Counted from the first letter of the stretch, positions 1-8,628 are shown. The stretch is 64,000 nt of DNA from Chitinophaga sp. sic0106 (GCF_019219075.1 NZ_JAHUWJ010000009.1:186001-250000), one strand, 5' to 3'. The notes: a model not told the origin generated them from the sequence alone. A program made the numbers and translations.

Positions 1-165
1 TCGGCTCATAACGTGGTCTCTGAAACACTGACCAGCAGCAGGTCTTCACGTGCGGTAACCTCCACCTGCACCTACTCTTATTCCGGCGGTAAGTTCCCGT
101 TAAAGGCGACCTATTCCTCCGATGCCGATCGCGAAATTGTTAAAATGGAATTTACAAGGTTGTAA
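1..165 (+). CDS. C-terminal end of a secreted or surface hypothetical protein (partial)
   Basis: An open frame runs in from the left edge and stops with TAA at 163-165. It gives 54 residues rich in Ser, Thr and Tyr, ending in VKMEFTRL. The alternating polar and hydrophobic pattern suggests beta strands of an exported protein, but no family is recognisable from this fragment. The start lies outside the window. Its last Leu codon (TTG, 160-162) coincides with the -33 element of the next promoter. Confidence 0.6.
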   Translation, partial: SAHNVVSETLTSSRSSRAVTSTCTYSYSGGKFPLKATYSSDADREIVKMEFTRL

Positions 166-190
166 GTACCCCGACAATAACTTAACTTTA
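160..190 (+). promoter_or_regulatory. Bacteroidota-type promoter
   Basis: TTG at 160-162 is followed, after 20 bases, by TAACTTTA at 183-190. This fits the phylum consensus TTG-N17..23-TAnnTTTG except for the last base. It sits 34 bases before the ATG of the small membrane protein and overlaps the end of the upstream gene. Confidence 0.45.
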
Positions 191-223
191 CATGCAATAT
201 AATTTGTAATTGTTTCGTTGTCT

Positions 224-412
224 ATGAGTATACAGACGCTGTTCGGGATTTTGTTTTTGCTGGCGGGGATTTTTCAGGCTATCACAGTCATATTGATTTA
301 TCTTGGGCACAAAAGCTATGTTTTACGGTTTATAAGCAGGAAAGTGGCCATGGTACTTTATTCCCTTATTGCCTTTTTCTTATTTTTCCTGGCGTATATT
401 AATCTGGCTTAA
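224..412 (+). CDS. Small two-span membrane protein
   Basis: This encodes 62 residues from the ATG at 224; a TTG two codons upstream is a less likely start. Residues 4-28 form one hydrophobic segment, and residues 42-62, to the very C terminus, form a second. A short basic loop (HKSYVLRFISRK) lies between them. It is an inner-membrane hairpin protein of unknown function. It has its own promoter-like sequence at 160-190 and lies 22 bases before the L,D-transpeptidase gene, so the two may be cotranscribed. I do not recognise a family. Confidence 0.6.
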   Translation: MSIQTLFGILFLLAGIFQAITVILIYLGHKSYVLRFISRKVAMVLYSLIAFFLFFLAYINLA

Positions 413-434
413 CTTAAAATTTTGTTGAATTTGT

Positions 435-1184
435 ATGAAGCGAATTTTAGCACTCGCATTGATGTTGTTGGCAGGGGGCAGTTTATATGCCCAGCAATCT
501 TTTCTTGAGAACCAGAAGATGTACCCTAAAGTAGGAGAGGCGTACCGTCAGAAGGAAGAACTGATCCGTAAAGAGTTTGAAAAGAAAGGACTGGCTTACC
601 CTGCGAGGTATATCTTTATCCGTTCCTTCAAGCTGGACAGCGAAATGGAAATCTGGGTGAAAAACAATCCCCAGGATACCTTCCGCCTTTTTAAATCCTA
701 CAGGGTGTGCACCTTGTCCGGTAAAATGGGCCCTAAACGCAGGGAAGGCGATCGCCAGGTACCTGAAGGGTTCTATTATATCAACGATTTCAACCCTAAC
801 AGCAACTATCACCTGTCGCTCGGTATCAATTACCCGAACTTTTCCGACCGCATTCTCAGCGATCCCAAACGTCCGGGCAGTGAGATCTATATCCACGGTA
901 ACTGCATAACTGTAGGCTGTATCCCGCTCACTGATGAGTTTATCGATGAGGTGTATATCCTCGCGGTAAATGCCAAGAACTCAGGCCAGGACTTTATTCC
1001 AGTGCATGTGTTTCCTGTTAAATTCAGCAACAGCAGGTCGGTCGATTACCTGTCAGGCGTACCAGTGGTGGATTCCATCAGTCGCCCTTTCTGGGCTGAC
1101 CTCCGTACCGCTTACGACTACTTCGAAAAGCACCACAAATTGCCGGTGGTGATGATCGATGATAAGGGCAAATACACGCTGTAA
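435..1184 (+). CDS. L,D-transpeptidase family protein (YkuD/YafK type)
   Basis: The protein has 249 residues. Residues 1-19 are a signal peptide ending in LYA, so it is exported to the periplasm. The YkuD-type active site is at 154-164: the conserved His-Gly at 154-155, and the nucleophile Cys162 within VGCIP. The region between the signal and this motif resembles the YafK branch of murein L,D-transpeptidases, which form or cleave peptidoglycan cross-links or attach proteins to murein. No LysM or other wall-binding domain is visible. It is followed by a cluster of strong hairpins, so transcription probably ends here. The family call is confident; the exact reaction is inferred. Confidence 0.88.
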   Translation: MKRILALALMLLAGGSLYAQQSFLENQKMYPKVGEAYRQKEELIRKEFEKKGLAYPARYIFIRSFKLDSEMEIWVKNNPQDTFRLFKSYRVCTLSGKMGPKRREGDRQVPEGFYYINDFNPNSNYHLSLGINYPNFSDRILSDPKRPGSEIYIHGNCITVGCIPLTDEFIDEVYILAVNAKNSGQDFIPVHVFPVKFSNSRSVDYLSGVPVVDSISRPFWADLRTAYDYFEKHHKLPVVMIDDKGKYTL

Positions 1185-1200
1185 GAAAATAATAAGAGAT

Positions 1201-1244
1201 AAAGGAACAGGGTCGGGACCAGTTGGTCCCGACCCTGTTCCTTT
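1201..1244 (+). terminator. Perfect 21-bp hairpin after the L,D-transpeptidase gene
   Basis: Arms 1201-1221 and 1224-1244 are perfectly complementary with a two-base centre. It starts 16 bases after the stop codon. The T-run is short (cctttt), so termination is likely but unproven. Its right arm shares CTTT (1241-1244) with the next hairpin. Confidence 0.6.
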
Positions 1245-1276
1245 TGAGAGGAAACCTGCGGTCTCCCTCTCAAAAG
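1241..1276 (+). repeat. Second hairpin overlapping the first by four bases
   Basis: The outer arms CTTTTGAGAGG (1241-1251) and CCTCTCAAAAG (1266-1276) are perfectly complementary. An inner ACC/GGT stem closes a TGC triloop at 1257-1259. It cannot be fully folded at the same time as the hairpin at 1201-1244. Confidence 0.55.
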
Positions 1277-1330
1277 AACGGTGAATCATTCCTCAGTGCT
1301 TCACGCGCTGCAATCGTTCCCAATTTTCCC

Positions 1331-1361
1331 GGAGCAGGCGGCCCATCGGCCCGCCTGCTCC
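1331..1361 (+). repeat. GC-rich hairpin
   Basis: Arms 1331-1341 and 1351-1361 (GGAGCAGGCGG and its complement) are perfect, with a nine-base loop. It lies in the 350-base gap between the L,D-transpeptidase gene and the gluconate-dehydrogenase-like operon, and abuts the next hairpin. Confidence 0.55.
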
Positions 1362-1398
1362 AGGATATACGTTTGCCTTGGGCAAACGTATATCCTGG
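1360..1398 (+). repeat. Perfect 18-bp hairpin sharing two bases with its neighbour
   Basis: Arms 1360-1377 and 1381-1398 are perfectly complementary around a TTG triloop. It shares the CC at 1360-1361 with the preceding hairpin. There is no T-run directly after it, so it is not an obvious terminator. Confidence 0.55.
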
Positions 1399-1477
1399 AC
1401 AGATTAACAAAAAAACATCCCCTTCTTAACATCCTCCTACCGCTTCGCAAGAAAACCTCCGCTTTCATCCATGTTAA

Positions 1478-1508
1478 TTTGGTTTTTATTAAATTTTTTC
1501 TAAACTTA
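1478..1508 (+). promoter_or_regulatory. Probable promoter of the GMC oxidoreductase operon
   Basis: TTTG at 1478-1481 is followed, after 19 bases, by TAAACTTA at 1501-1508, an imperfect TAnnTTTG. The first gene of the operon starts 26 bases downstream. It fits by position and spacing. Confidence 0.4.
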
Positions 1509-1534
1509 CCAGCCGGTCAAATCAATTCATCATT

Positions 1535-2110
1535 ATGCACAGAAGAGACGCAATAAGGAATGTGGCGATTTTGTTGGGTACAGCCATTTCCGCTTCCACG
1601 TTATCAGCTTTAGAGAGCTGCACAGGGTCCGCACCGAAAAATTATGACCTTCACACACCACAGACCAAAGCTATGGTGGCTGAAGTGGCGGATACCATCA
1701 TTCCTACCACCGATACGCCAGGTGCCAAGGCGGCTAAGGTAGATGAGTTCATCATCACCATGATGAACGATTGCTATAAGAAAGAGGACCAGGAACTGTT
1801 CCTCAGCGGTCTGAAAAAAATCGATGAAGCCAGCAAAAAGAAATTCCAGAAAACATTCCTGGAGCTGACTCCTGAACAACGCACGGAAGTACTTACCGAA
1901 ATCGATAAGGAACGTGTGGCGTACAACAAACGTGATAATAAGAAAGAAGGTGATGCTGCCCATTACTTCCAGGCAATGAAAGACCTGACCCTGGTTGGCT
2001 ACTTCACTTCTGAGCCAGGCGCTACACAGGCATTACGCTATGTACGCGTACCAGGTAAATACGAAGGATGTGTACCTTATAACAAAGGTGATAAAGCTTG
2101 GGCTACCTGA
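1535..2110 (+). CDS. Gluconate 2-dehydrogenase subunit 3 family protein
   Basis: The protein has 191 residues. The N terminus carries a twin-arginine pair (HRRDAI) followed by a hydrophobic stretch (about residues 10-27) and a Cys at about 29. This fits a Tat signal, possibly of a lipoprotein. The segment beginning AEVADTIIPTTDTPGAK is typical of the small subunit (Gluconate_2-dh3) that accompanies membrane-bound GMC dehydrogenases and guides the flavoprotein subunit to the periplasm. Two GMC flavoproteins follow 88 and 1879 bases downstream on the same strand. The substrate cannot be read from the sequence. Confidence 0.85.
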   Translation: MHRRDAIRNVAILLGTAISASTLSALESCTGSAPKNYDLHTPQTKAMVAEVADTIIPTTDTPGAKAAKVDEFIITMMNDCYKKEDQELFLSGLKKIDEASKKKFQKTFLELTPEQRTEVLTEIDKERVAYNKRDNKKEGDAAHYFQAMKDLTLVGYFTSEPGATQALRYVRVPGKYEGCVPYNKGDKAWAT

Positions 2111-2198
2111 TAACAACGGGTTATCTCCCTGCTAATGGTTGATGTAGGTTTGGCACCGTGCCATACCAATTCTTTCTTATTGATTAAATCCGTACACA

Positions 2199-3899
2199 AT
2201 GAACTTAAATACTAAAGCACAGGAGCAGAATACTTACGATGCTATCGTAATCGGCTCCGGTGTTAGCGGTGGATGGGCCGCTAAAGAGCTCACTGAAAAA
2301 GGCCTCAAAGTATTGATGCTGGATCGTGGTAAACAACTCGAGCACGTAAAAGACTACGATACTGCGATGAAAGATCCATGGGAGTTTCCTCACCGTGGCC
2401 GCCTCACAGTAGATCAGCGCGAAACACATCCTAAACTGAGCCGCGACTATCCATACTCGGAACACAACGAAAAATTCTGGATCAACGATTCACAATCTCC
2501 ATACAACGAAGTAAAACGTTTCGACTGGTACCGCCCGGATATCGTAGGTGGTAAGTCGATCATGTGGGGCCGCCAGTCTTACCGCTGGTCCGACCTCGAC
2601 TTCGAAGCCAACCTGAAAGATGGTATCGCCGTAGACTGGCCTATCCGCTACCGGGACCTGGCACCATGGTATGACTATGTAGAAAAATTTGCTGGTATCT
2701 CCGGTACCCGCGAAGGCCTGCCGCAACTGCCTGATGGACAGTTTATGCCGGCAATGCCCATGAACTGTGTAGAAATCGATGTGAAGAAAAAAATCGAATC
2801 TTCCTTCAAAGGCCGTATCATGACCATGGGTCGCGTGGCAAACATCACCGAGGCACTGCCTGGTCGTGAAAAATGCCAGTTCCGCAACCTCTGCAGCCGC
2901 GGTTGTCCTTTCGGCGCTTACTTCAGTACCCAGTCCTCCACACTGCCTGCAGCTGTGGCTACCGGCAATCTGACCCTGCGTCCGGATTCTATCGTAAATT
3001 CTATCATCTACGACGAACAAAAAGGTAAAGCTACCGGCGTTCGCGTAATCGATAAACACACCAAGCAAATGACAGAGTACTACGCGAAGATCTTCTTTGT
3101 GAACGGCTCTACACTTGGTACCACCTTCGTACTGCTCAACTCCATCTCCAAACGGTTCCCGAATGGTTTGGGCAACGACAGCGGTACACTGGGTAAATAC
3201 CTCATGGATCACCACTTCCGCACCGGCGCCTCTGCCATGGCGGAAGGTTATGATGATAAATACACCTTCGGCCGCCGTGCAAACGGTATCTATATCCCAC
3301 GCTACCGCAATGTTGGCAGTGATAAGCGCGACTACCTCCGTGGCTTCGGCTACCAGGGTGGTGCCAGCCGCGGTGCACTGTGGAGCAAAGGGATCGCTGA
3401 AATCGGTGTGGGTAAAGACTTCAAAGATTCCCTCGTAGAACCAGGACAATGGTCCATGGGCCTCGGTGGCTTCGGCGAATGCTTACCTTACGAAGATAAC
3501 CAGGTCACCCTCGATACCTCCGTGAAAGATGCATGGGGCCAGCCGGTACTGAAATTCGACGTGGAGTTCAAAGAGAACGAAAAGAAAATGCGCGTGGACA
3601 TGATGAACGACGCCGCAGAAATGCTCGAGGCAGCTGGCATGAAAAATATCAAGACTTACGACAACGGCTCCTACCCAGGTATGGCTATCCATGAAATGGG
3701 TACCGCACGTATGGGCCGCGATCCTAAAACTTCTATGCTCAACGGAAACAACCAGCTGCATGCAGTGCCTAACGTATTCGTTACCGACGGTGCTTCTATG
3801 ACCTCCGCAGCCTGCGTGAATCCTTCTCTCACCTACATGGCCATGACTGCCCGCGCAGCTGACTTTGCAGTGAAAGAACTGAAGAAAGGAAACTTATAA
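2199..3899 (+). CDS. GMC family oxidoreductase, large flavoprotein subunit (copy 1)
   Basis: The protein has 566 residues, usual for the gluconate or fructose dehydrogenase flavoprotein group. The FAD Rossmann motif GSGVSGGWAAKEL is at about residues 19-31. A Cys-rich segment (CQFRNLCSRGC) lies near residue 230, as in the membrane-bound dehydrogenases of this group. The C-terminal GMC domain shows HEMGTARMG and CVNPSLTYMA, which carry the active-site residues. There is no signal peptide, so export would depend on the Tat-type small subunit encoded just upstream. It probably oxidises a sugar, polyol or aldonate and passes electrons to the respiratory chain. The substrate is unknown. Confidence 0.88.
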   Translation: MNLNTKAQEQNTYDAIVIGSGVSGGWAAKELTEKGLKVLMLDRGKQLEHVKDYDTAMKDPWEFPHRGRLTVDQRETHPKLSRDYPYSEHNEKFWINDSQSPYNEVKRFDWYRPDIVGGKSIMWGRQSYRWSDLDFEANLKDGIAVDWPIRYRDLAPWYDYVEKFAGISGTREGLPQLPDGQFMPAMPMNCVEIDVKKKIESSFKGRIMTMGRVANITEALPGREKCQFRNLCSRGCPFGAYFSTQSSTLPAAVATGNLTLRPDSIVNSIIYDEQKGKATGVRVIDKHTKQMTEYYAKIFFVNGSTLGTTFVLLNSISKRFPNGLGNDSGTLGKYLMDHHFRTGASAMAEGYDDKYTFGRRANGIYIPRYRNVGSDKRDYLRGFGYQGGASRGALWSKGIAEIGVGKDFKDSLVEPGQWSMGLGGFGECLPYEDNQVTLDTSVKDAWGQPVLKFDVEFKENEKKMRVDMMNDAAEMLEAAGMKNIKTYDNGSYPGMAIHEMGTARMGRDPKTSMLNGNNQLHAVPNVFVTDGASMTSAACVNPSLTYMAMTARAADFAVKELKKGNL

Positions 3900-3989
3900 T
3901 TCATTTGACCGAGGGTGACTGACAGCAGCATAGTACGTATATTCATTAACGTTATCTGCTGGCAGCTCACCCTTTTCTAATTTGCCAAC

Positions 3990-5687
3990 ATGAACCTGAA
4001 TATAAAAGCTGAAAAAGAAAATACCTACGATGCCATCGTGGTAGGCTCCGGCATCAGTGGTGGCTGGGCAGCAAAGGAACTTTGCGAAAAAGGCCTTAAA
4101 ACACTGGTACTGGAAAGAGGTCGGAATGTAGAACACATCAAGGACTACACCACCGCCATGATGGACCCATGGGAATTCAAACACCGCGGCCGTCAGACCA
4201 ATGAAATGCGGGAAAAGCACCCTATCCAGAGTCAGTGCTACGCTTTCGATGAAGCTACCCAGCAGTTCTGGGTAAACGACCTGGAAAATCCTTACAACCA
4301 GGTGAAGCCCTTCAACTGGCTGCGTGGCTATCACGTAGGTGGCCGCTCCCTCATGTGGGGCCGCCAGGTATACCGCTGGAGCGACCTCGATTTTGAAGCC
4401 AACGCTAAAGATGGCCATGGCGTGGACTGGCCTATTCGCTATAAAGACCTTGCTCCCTGGTACGAGTATGTAGAACGCTACATCGGCGTGAGCGGCCAGG
4501 CCGAAGGCCTGCCACAGTTGCCTGATGGTATCTTCATGCCTGCCATGGAAATGAACTGCCTCGAAAAACACGTGGCCGCCCGCGTAAAAGAGCAGTTTAA
4601 CGATCGTATCATTACCATCGGCCGTGTAGCACACGTTACACAAAAACATAACGGTCGCGGACCTTGCCAGTCCCGCAACCTCTGTGCCCGCGGATGCCCT
4701 TATACCGGCTACTTCAGCAGCAACGGTGTTACCCTCCCTGCCGCCGCAGCTACCGGTAACCTCACCCTGCGCCCAGACTCCATCGTATTGGAAGTACTGT
4801 ACGATAAAGACACGGCAAAGGCTACCGGCGTACGCATCCTCGACGCACATACGAACCAGACCGTAGATTACTTTGCAAAAGTGATCTTCCTCAATGGCTC
4901 TACATTAGGTACTACACAGGTAATGCTCAATTCCGTGTCCGACCGCTTCCCTAACGGATTTGGTAACGACAGCGGACAACTGGGTCATAACCTGATGGAT
5001 CACCACTACGGCGTAGGTGCCGGCGGTGATTTTGAAGGCTTCGAAGATCAGTACTCCAACGCAGGCCGCCGTCCTAACGGCATCTACATCCCACGCTTCC
5101 GTAACGTGAACGCAGCTACGATGCAGAAAGACTACGTTCGTGGCTTCGGTTATCAGGGTGGTGCAGGCCGTGGCAGAGGCAACGGCGCCGATGGTATCGG
5201 TGTGGAGTTCAAAGAATCACAGCTCTACCCTGGCAAATGGAGCATGGGCATCGGCTCCTGGGGCGAGCACCTGCCTTACTATGAAAACAAAGTCACCCTC
5301 AACAAAGAGAAGAAAGATAAATACGGACTGCCTACCCTCGATATTGATTGTGAATTCAAGGATAACGAGATGGCAATGCGTAAGGACATGAAAGAGAGTG
5401 CAATCGAAATGCTGGAAAAAGCAGGCCTTAAAAATGTACACGGCTACGATGGCGCACCGCCTCCGGGCCACTGTATCCACGAAATGGGTACCGCACGCAT
5501 GGGCCGCGATCCTAAAACGTCCGTACTCAATGGCTTCAACCAGGTACATGCTGCACAAAATGTGTTTGTGACCGATGGTGCCTGCATGACATCCTCATCC
5601 TGCGTAAATCCAAGTATCACCTACATGGCGCTTACCGCCAGGGCAACGGATCACGCAGTGAGTGAACTGAAAAAAGGTAATATTTAA
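3990..5687 (+). CDS. GMC family oxidoreductase, large flavoprotein subunit (copy 2)
   Basis: The protein has 565 residues and is a tandem paralogue of the preceding gene. The same landmarks are present: the FAD motif GSGISGGWAAKEL, the Cys segment CQSRNLCARGC, HEMGTARMG, and CVNPSITYMA. The copies share long identical blocks but differ in the middle (about residues 320-400), where substrate-shaping residues would lie. It has no signal peptide. The 90-base spacer holds no clear promoter. One small subunit for two large subunits suggests alternative complexes or exchangeable substrates (inference). A 25-bp perfect palindrome ends the operon. Confidence 0.87.
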   Translation: MNLNIKAEKENTYDAIVVGSGISGGWAAKELCEKGLKTLVLERGRNVEHIKDYTTAMMDPWEFKHRGRQTNEMREKHPIQSQCYAFDEATQQFWVNDLENPYNQVKPFNWLRGYHVGGRSLMWGRQVYRWSDLDFEANAKDGHGVDWPIRYKDLAPWYEYVERYIGVSGQAEGLPQLPDGIFMPAMEMNCLEKHVAARVKEQFNDRIITIGRVAHVTQKHNGRGPCQSRNLCARGCPYTGYFSSNGVTLPAAAATGNLTLRPDSIVLEVLYDKDTAKATGVRILDAHTNQTVDYFAKVIFLNGSTLGTTQVMLNSVSDRFPNGFGNDSGQLGHNLMDHHYGVGAGGDFEGFEDQYSNAGRRPNGIYIPRFRNVNAATMQKDYVRGFGYQGGAGRGRGNGADGIGVEFKESQLYPGKWSMGIGSWGEHLPYYENKVTLNKEKKDKYGLPTLDIDCEFKDNEMAMRKDMKESAIEMLEKAGLKNVHGYDGAPPPGHCIHEMGTARMGRDPKTSVLNGFNQVHAAQNVFVTDGACMTSSSCVNPSITYMALTARATDHAVSELKKGNI

Positions 5688-5770
5688 TAGTTAGGGGCTG
5701 ACTGAAAAGGGTGATAGAAACAATGCCGCTATTACGCACTTCTCCTCACTTTCGTTATACTTTTTAGTAA

Positions 5771-5821
5771 GCCCAAAAATGAAAAGCGCCGGCTCCGAGC
5801 CGGCGCTTTTCATTTTTGGGC
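5771..5821. terminator. Bidirectional terminator, 25-bp perfect palindrome
   Basis: Arms 5771-5795 and 5797-5821 are exactly complementary around a single C. A-rich and T-rich ends give a U-tract in both directions. It separates the converging GMC operon and the methyltransferase gene. The last codons and TGA stop of the methyltransferase (complement of 5810-5821) lie inside one arm. Confidence 0.85.
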
Positions 5822-6436
5822 CATTACTATTGTATGTATTTCTGTAGCGTCTCCACGGTAAAATGTTTTATGCATTACCTCCATCAGTTTAAAATGACTG
5901 GCCGTCAGTTCCTGCTGAATTACTTCCATATCGTGATAATAAAAGTAAGTTCTGTCGCCACTACTGCCAGCTTTAAACCCCGACTGTACCGGATCTCCTG
6001 CTACAAAGCTGCAATAAAACACGCCGCCGGGTAATAATAAAGCATAGCTGTCCCGGAATAACTTTGCCACATCATTTGCCGACAAATAAGGCACGCAAAA
6101 CCCTGCTACAATCCCATGATATCCGGGTGGCAGCAGGTGAATGTCCCTGCTGTCCATCACCTGAAAGGTGGCCTCCGGCACCGTTTCCTGCGCCAGGCTG
6201 ATCATATTTGGGGAGATATCAGTGCCGGCTATACGAAAATCGGGCCTCACTGACAACAGGTACCGGGTAATATTTCCCGGACCGCAGCCCAGCTCCAGTA
6301 TCGCGGCATGCTGCGCGGGTATGTGCGCACAAAACAAGTCATAGGTATCGTTATACAAATCCAGGTCCATAAACTTGTCCTTGTATAACTGCGCTATTTT
6401 ATCCCAGGTGGAGAAGGTTTCTTTGTAGGGGTCCAT
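5810..6436 (-). CDS. Class I SAM-dependent methyltransferase
   Basis: The protein has 208 residues. Motif I (ILELGCGPGNITRYLL, about residues 46-61) binds S-adenosylmethionine. It is followed by the acidic strand end AGTDIS and later the FQVMDSRDI segment, the standard order of the Methyltransf_25-type fold. It is cytosolic with no extra domain. The substrate cannot be deduced; many relatives act on small molecules. It stands alone, divergent from the GH35 gene and convergent with the GMC operon, and its 3' end is built into the shared terminator. Confidence 0.85.
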   Translation of the reverse strand: MDPYKETFSTWDKIAQLYKDKFMDLDLYNDTYDLFCAHIPAQHAAILELGCGPGNITRYLLSVRPDFRIAGTDISPNMISLAQETVPEATFQVMDSRDIHLLPPGYHGIVAGFCVPYLSANDVAKLFRDSYALLLPGGVFYCSFVAGDPVQSGFKAGSSGDRTYFYYHDMEVIQQELTASHFKLMEVMHKTFYRGDATEIHTIVMAQK

Positions 6437-6540
6437 GTGAACTAAGTTACGGCTTTTCTACGTCGGGTGTTATACGCCCAGCTGCCTGCCGTTGAATGCG
6501 GTATTACCTTCTATCAGGGGAGGGGCACCGCCAACTTCCC

Positions 6541-6585
6541 TGCCCAAAATTCTCCGATGCCGAAAGCATCAGGTAATTTCGGGCA
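6541..6585 (+). repeat. Two-tier hairpin in the leader of the GH35 gene
   Basis: The outer arms TGCCCAAAATT (6541-6551) and AATTTCGGGCA (6575-6585) pair with one mismatch. The inner arms GATGC (6556-6560) and GCATC (6566-6570) close a CGAAA loop. It lies between the divergent methyltransferase and GH35 genes, 72 bases before the GH35 start. It may be an operator or leader element; no T-run follows. Confidence 0.35.
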
Positions 6586-6657
6586 CAAAAAAAATGTTAC
6601 CTCCGCAAAAAGCCGTATTTTGTACACTTATCCTAACTTCAACTACAACTTAGAGCA

Positions 6658-8475
6658 ATGAAAAAAGTGATCCTAAGCGGGATGTTAGCCTTATCCTGCT
6701 GGCTGTGTCAGGACGTGAATGCACAAAGCAAACATACCTTTGCCCTTGGAAAATCTGAGTTTCTGCTGGATGGTAAACCATACCAGATCATCAGCGGGGA
6801 AATGCACCCTGCCCGTATCCCGCGCGAATACTGGCGCCATAGAATACAGATGGCCAAAGCCATGGGCTGCAACACCATTGCTGCCTACGTTTTCTGGAAT
6901 TACCATGAAACAGAAAAAGGCAAATTCGATTTCACCACCTCCAATCACAACATTGCGGAATTCGTAAAAATAGCGCAGGAGGAAAATATGTGGGTAATGC
7001 TGCGCCCCGGCCCTTACGTGTGTGCGGAATGGGAATTCGGCGGACTGCCATCCTACCTGCTGCAAACGCCCGACATCAAAGTGCGTTGCATGGACCCGCG
7101 CTACATTGAAAATGTACAGCGCTATGTAAACGCGCTTGCTACAGAAGTGAAGCCGCTGCTGGTTACCAACGGCGGACCTGTCGTAATGGTGCAGGTAGAA
7201 AATGAATACGGCAGCTACGGCAACGATAAGCAATACCTCTATACACTGAAAGATATGTGGGTAAAGAATGGTATAAATGTACCGTTCTATACCGCCGACG
7301 GCCCTACGCCGTTTATGCTGGAAGCAGGATCTGTGGACGGCGCAGCCATCGGACTCGATTCCGGCAGCTCTGAAGCCGACTTTGAACAGGCGAAAAAACA
7401 AAACCCAAATGTGCCGGCATTCAGCAGCGAATCCTATCCGGGATGGCTGACCCACTGGGGTGAAAAATGGCAGCGCCCGGGCGCAGATGGTATTGTGAAG
7501 GAAGTAAAGTTCCTCATGGATACCAAACGCTCCTTTAACTTATACGTGATCCACGGTGGCACCAACTTCGGCTATATGGCCGGCGCCAACTCCGGCGGAA
7601 AGGGCTATGAACCTGATGTTACCAGCTACGACTATGATGCCCCAATCAATGAGCAAGGGGATACTACTGCCAAATACATGGCCCTGCGTAACCTGATGGC
7701 TTCCTATCTCCCGAAGGGAAAAAAATTACCAGCCATACCTAAAGCGATACCAACTACTACTTTTGCGCCGGTAACCCTGCAACCATTTACCACAGTATGG
7801 GAACACCTGCCTGCCGCCGTGAAAAAAGTACAGCCGGTACCGTTTGAAGCAGTAGGGCAGGACTATGGCTTTATGGTGTACAAAACCACCCTTATCGGCC
7901 ATAAAAGCGGGAAGCTGACCATCAGGGAACTGCATGATTACGCCACGGTATTTCTCAACGGAAAATATGTAGGAAAGATCGACCGCCGACTCGGGGAAAA
8001 CAGCATCTCCCTGCCTAAATCTGAAGTGAAAGATCCGGTGCTGGAAATACTGGTGGAAGGTATGGGACGTATCAACTTTGCAGAAGCCATGATCGACCGT
8101 AAAGGCATCACCGACCGCGTGACCCTCAACGGGATGACCCTCATGAACTGGGAACAATACCGCCTGCCTATGACAGAGCAGTACGTACAGGAACTGGCTA
8201 AAGGTTCCTCCACAGCGGATAGCCGTGAAGGTAAGTTCTTCAAGGGCACCTTCGACCTCCCAGCAGCCAATGATACATATATCGACCTGTCGGCCTTCAA
8301 AAAAGGCATTGTATGGGTAAACGGCCATAACCTGGGCCGCTACTGGGAAATAGGCCCGCAGAAACGCTTATACTGCCCGGCCCCCTGGCTGAAAAAAGGC
8401 AGCAATGAAATCGTGGTGTTCGACCTGCACCAGCAGGAGGCCGCCACCGTAAAAGGCGAGAAAACTCTCGAATAG
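6658..8475 (+). CDS. Glycoside hydrolase family 35 beta-galactosidase
   Basis: The protein has 605 residues with a signal peptide ending at about residue 22 (DVNAQ), so it acts in the periplasm or outside. The GH35 TIM barrel begins with the conserved segment around FLLDGKPYQIISGEMHP. The acid/base Glu is in VQVENEYGSYG (about residue 180). The nucleophile Glu is in FSSESYPGW (about residue 260). C-terminal beta-sandwich domains contain GIVWVNGHNLGRYW. It removes non-reducing beta-galactose from oligo- or polysaccharides such as plant or host glycans. No SusCD pair is nearby, so it is not part of a visible polysaccharide utilisation locus. Confidence 0.93.
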   Translation: MKKVILSGMLALSCWLCQDVNAQSKHTFALGKSEFLLDGKPYQIISGEMHPARIPREYWRHRIQMAKAMGCNTIAAYVFWNYHETEKGKFDFTTSNHNIAEFVKIAQEENMWVMLRPGPYVCAEWEFGGLPSYLLQTPDIKVRCMDPRYIENVQRYVNALATEVKPLLVTNGGPVVMVQVENEYGSYGNDKQYLYTLKDMWVKNGINVPFYTADGPTPFMLEAGSVDGAAIGLDSGSSEADFEQAKKQNPNVPAFSSESYPGWLTHWGEKWQRPGADGIVKEVKFLMDTKRSFNLYVIHGGTNFGYMAGANSGGKGYEPDVTSYDYDAPINEQGDTTAKYMALRNLMASYLPKGKKLPAIPKAIPTTTFAPVTLQPFTTVWEHLPAAVKKVQPVPFEAVGQDYGFMVYKTTLIGHKSGKLTIRELHDYATVFLNGKYVGKIDRRLGENSISLPKSEVKDPVLEILVEGMGRINFAEAMIDRKGITDRVTLNGMTLMNWEQYRLPMTEQYVQELAKGSSTADSREGKFFKGTFDLPAANDTYIDLSAFKKGIVWVNGHNLGRYWEIGPQKRLYCPAPWLKKGSNEIVVFDLHQQEAATVKGEKTLE

Positions 8476-8492
8476 CATATTTTAACACATTT

Positions 8493-8531
8493 CAGGCCGG
8501 AAAACAGCATTTTTTGCCGTTTTCCGGCCTG
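8493..8531 (+). terminator. Terminator of the GH35 gene
   Basis: Arms 8493-8505 and 8519-8531 (CAGGCCGGAAAAC and its complement) are perfect around a 13-base loop. It starts 18 bases after the GH35 stop codon. Confidence 0.7.
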
Positions 8532-8628
8532 ATTCGTTTCCGGATTCACTGCCTTTTAATTTTCAGAAAAATTCGTTATCTTAGGTTAGAGTCGTTTTTC
8601 TATTTTTTAACACCAAATTAGGCTTACC

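Noticed and set aside
2490..3449. Minus-strand frame of 319 codons inside GMC copy 1
   Set aside because: It is a shadow of codon bias in the GMC gene. A similar shadow occurs in copy 2, as expected from homology, and no domain is seen.
6467..6661. Open frame of 64 codons before the GH35 gene
   Set aside because: It crosses the two-tier hairpin, has no start context, and overlaps the GH35 start. Its composition is not protein-like.
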